A stretch of DNA of 15,392 nt, taken from the NCBI GenBank assembly GCA_017627115.1, contig JAGAHK010000222.1, forward strand, positions 1-15,392, read 5' to 3'. This stretch comes from Bacillota bacterium (GTDB lineage Bacteria > Bacillota > Clostridia > Lachnospirales > CAG-274). How positions within the stretch are numbered: position 1 is the stretch's first letter; each line of letters begins with the position of its first letter. Under the pieces are notes generated by a model. That model did not search any database, was not told where the DNA came from, and worked only from the letters and a program-made list of their open reading frames with translations. Below are positions 13,626 through 15,392 of this stretch, piece after piece. Both the position numbers and the translations under genes were made by a program.

Positions 13626-14453
13626 ATGAGTGGAATTTGTAATATATTGGGCGTGCCGTTCAATAATATGTCGCCCGTCGAGACCGTGGAGATGATAAAT
13701 GTATATCTCAACGGCGATACCAAGGCGGCAGTCTGCACACCCAATCCCGAAATGGTCATGGCGGCGCTGAAAGACCCCGAGTTTATGCAGGTTTTGAATA
13801 ACTCTGCCATAAATCTGCCCGACGGCATCGGTATAGTCTACGCTTCGCGTTTTACCGAAAACCGCATTGAAGAGCGTGTTCCGGGCTGTGATACCGTGCT
13901 TGCGGTCTTTGACAAGATAAAGAACACAAATAAAACGGTGTATTTCTTCGGCGGTGCGCCCGGTGTGGCGGAAAAGGCAAAAGAGGAAATGGAAAAACGC
14001 TTCAAGGGTCTGAAAGTTGTTGGCACGGCGGACGGCTATTTTGACGAGGAAAAGGAAAAACTCATCATTGCCGATATAAATGAGAAAAAGCCGGATATGC
14101 TGCTTGTGGGCATTGGTTTTCCCAAACAGGAGAAATGGATAGCAAACCACCTTGACGAGCTTAATGTAAAGGTCGCAATGGGTGTGGGCGGCAGTCTTGA
14201 TGTGTTCAGCGGCACGGTAAAGCGCGCACCGAAGATTTTTATCAAACTTGGACTTGAATGGTTCTACCGCCTGCTCTGCCAGCCGTCAAGAATAGGCAGG
14301 ATGATGCAGCTGCCCGTGTTTATGTTTACGGTCATAAAGGCGAAATATTCAAACCCCGACAAGGAGAAAAAGCCTAAAAAGACAGTGAAAATAAAGACAA
14401 AGAAGCGCAGACCGAAGCCCAAAACAGAGGAACAGCAAAAAACAGAAGAGTAA
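13626..14453 (+). CDS. tagA: WecG/TagA/CpsF family glycosyltransferase (GT26)
   Basis: TagA-type enzymes transfer ManNAc from UDP-ManNAc to undecaprenyl-PP-GlcNAc, the second step in making teichoic acids and several secondary cell-wall polymers, at the inner face of the membrane. The 275-aa protein carries CTPNPEMV (37-44, with the Thr38 position), NLPDGIGI (63-70, Asp66 the expected catalytic base), VPGCDTV, YFFGGAPGVAEKA (106-118), ADGYF, LLVGIGFPKQEKWI (159-172) and GVGGSLDVFSGTVKRAP (186-202). The C-terminal membrane-contacting part includes WFYRLLCQPSRIGRM (212-226). From about residue 239 a Lys/Arg-rich tail of some 35 residues extends beyond the usual family end. The ATG at 13626 is set by AGGAG 6 bases upstream. 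It stands alone, between the palindrome cluster and a terminator. Confidence 0.9.
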   Translation: MSGICNILGVPFNNMSPVETVEMINVYLNGDTKAAVCTPNPEMVMAALKDPEFMQVLNNSAINLPDGIGIVYASRFTENRIEERVPGCDTVLAVFDKIKNTNKTVYFFGGAPGVAEKAKEEMEKRFKGLKVVGTADGYFDEEKEKLIIADINEKKPDMLLVGIGFPKQEKWIANHLDELNVKVAMGVGGSLDVFSGTVKRAPKIFIKLGLEWFYRLLCQPSRIGRMMQLPVFMFTVIKAKYSNPDKEKKPKKTVKIKTKKRRPKPKTEEQQKTEE

Positions 14454-14455
14454 AC

Positions 14456-14489
14456 AAAACGCCGCAGGATAGTGTTCCGCGGCGTTTTT
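14456..14489 (+). terminator. Intrinsic terminator after tagA
   Basis: AAAACGCCGC (14456-14465) pairs perfectly with GCGGCGTTTT (14479-14488), with a 13-nt loop that can pair further (GGA/TCC), followed by T. It begins 2 bases after the stop codon, closes the polysaccharide locus and is symmetrical enough to act in both directions. Confidence 0.85.
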
Positions 14490-14559
14490 GAAATAAAAAA
14501 CTGAAAATACTTGATTAAGATTCCTGCTTTTTATTTGAAGTAAACTTATTTTTCTAAAC

Positions 14560-14588
14560 TTGACTATAATTATTTAGAATGATATTAT
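14560..14588 (+). promoter_or_regulatory. Promoter for the UvrA-like gene
   Basis: TTGACT (14560-14565) and TATTAT (14583-14588) are 17 bases apart, with TG-A before the -10 box (extended -10). The start of transcription would be near 14595, about 32 bases before the ATG. The gene therefore has its own promoter behind the tagA terminator. Confidence 0.68.
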
Positions 14589-14626
14589 TAGGATATGCTT
14601 ATGAAATGAGAGAAAGGAGATACATT

Positions 14627-15392
14627 ATGGACAAAAATATAAATGTTTATGGTATTCAAACTAATAACCTGAAGAACATTGACATTACAATAAAAAGAAA
14701 TAAGTTGAATTTAATAATTGGTCCATCGGGAAGTGGCAAATCTTCTTTGGCTTATTCTACTATTGCTCAAATTGGATTACATGAGTTTTATTCGATGTTT
14801 AAAGATGATTTGGATGAACCAGACTATAAAGTATTAGGGTTTGATAATATGGGCGTGACTGTACCAATAAAGCAAACGAACTATAATAATAATATAAAAT
14901 CTACAATAGGAACATATTTTAGTTTACAAACAAAAATATGCACTGTTTTTGCCAATATACTTAAAGTTGATTACAAACTGTTTTCATTGTTTAATGAGGA
15001 AAATGTTTGTGAGAATTGTTATGGATTGGGATACATAGAAAAACCTGATTTAACTAAAATTGTAAATTATAATAAAGCGATTAAAGATAATCCGTTTCGG
15101 TGCTGGTACAGATATGGAGATTTCTATATAAAAATATTAAAAAAGTTTTGTGCAGATGAAGGTATTGACATTGAAAAAACAATGGATAAATTACCTAATA
15201 AAGATAAAGAAAAGCTGTTATATGGAGAAAGTATTAATAAATATCGGATTGGTTATAAAAGCGGGAATTCGGTTTCGAGTAGAACGACAAAGTATTATGG
15301 TTTGCTAACAGGAATACCTATGCTAAAAAACTTTAAAATGCAAAGGAAGTACTTTGGCAAAACAACTTGTAATTGTTGTAATGGAATGAAAT
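14627..15392 (+). CDS. UvrA-like ABC ATPase, 3'-truncated by the window
   Basis: An uninterrupted frame of 255 visible codons runs off the end of the window. MDKNINVYGIQTNNLKNIDI aligns with the UvrA start ('GarehNLKNId'), and GPSGSGKSS (32-40) is the Walker A. Residues 81-97 (IKQTNYNNNIKSTIGTY) match the UvrA segment 'IDQKttSrNPRSTVGT'. LFSLFNEENVCENCYGLGYIE (117-137) matches 'lFSFNspeGaCPxCxGLG'. A second cysteine cluster, CNCCNG (248-253), follows. Only about 30 residues separate the STIGT and CENC motifs; UvrA proper has the UvrB-binding domain there, about 115 residues. It therefore resembles UvrA2-type paralogues, some linked to resistance against DNA-binding compounds. AAAGGAGA (14613-14620) lies 6 bases before the ATG. 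AT content is far above the polysaccharide locus, and Lys, Asn and Ile are abundant, suggesting acquisition from elsewhere. Confidence 0.8.
   Translation, partial: MDKNINVYGIQTNNLKNIDITIKRNKLNLIIGPSGSGKSSLAYSTIAQIGLHEFYSMFKDDLDEPDYKVLGFDNMGVTVPIKQTNYNNNIKSTIGTYFSLQTKICTVFANILKVDYKLFSLFNEENVCENCYGLGYIEKPDLTKIVNYNKAIKDNPFRCWYRYGDFYIKILKKFCADEGIDIEKTMDKLPNKDKEKLLYGESINKYRIGYKSGNSVSSRTTKYYGLLTGIPMLKNFKMQRKYFGKTTCNCCNGMK

Overview
The window looks like a chromosomal segment of a low-to-moderate GC Gram-positive bacterium of the Clostridia, probably an Oscillospiraceae/Ruminococcaceae-like gut anaerobe. The grounds are strong purine-rich Shine-Dalgarno sites, GTG and TTG starts, almost all genes on one strand, and a gene set typical of Clostridia: CsaB, DUF4330, a TagA-type glycosyltransferase, and no outer-membrane genes. 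This placement is inference; no marker gene is present. Every supported gene is on the + strand.

Layout. (1) 1-677: the 3' part of a Fic-family protein, closed by an intrinsic terminator. (2) 699-2861: a promoter with extended -10, then a WecC-type UDP-ManNAc dehydrogenase and an unrecognised membrane protein. (3) 2931-3821: an AT-rich pair, a small unknown protein and a DUF6036-like nucleotidyltransferase gene interrupted by an in-frame TAA. (4) 3831-5257: a DUF1294-metallophosphoesterase fusion and a YbjQ-family protein. (5) 5387-13332: a long surface-polysaccharide locus: GT4 transferase, lipoprotein, second GT4 transferase, DUF4330 protein, Wzy/O-antigen-ligase-like membrane protein, CsaB pyruvyltransferase, two small related membrane-anchored pilin-like proteins, and an exported protein with its own promoter. 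(6) 13333-13625: a noncoding stretch packed with inverted repeats. (7) 13626-14489: a TagA/WecG glycosyltransferase and a strong terminator. (8) 14560-15392: a promoter and the 5' end of an AT-rich UvrA-like ATPase that appears to lack the UvrB-binding insertion.

How the genes fit together. The central locus probably makes and exports a secondary cell-wall polymer. TagA-family enzymes add ManNAc to lipid-linked GlcNAc, CsaB puts a pyruvate ketal on ManNAc (the ligand of SLH domains in several Firmicutes), WecC oxidises UDP-ManNAc to UDP-ManNAcA, the two GT4 enzymes extend the chain, and the Wzy-like protein polymerises or ligates it outside the membrane. The DUF4330 protein, the lipoprotein, the two pilin-like proteins and the exported protein would act at or outside the membrane; their roles are unknown. 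The flanks (Fic, broken nucleotidyltransferase, UvrA paralogue) look like accessory genes, and two of these blocks are clearly more AT-rich than the polysaccharide locus.
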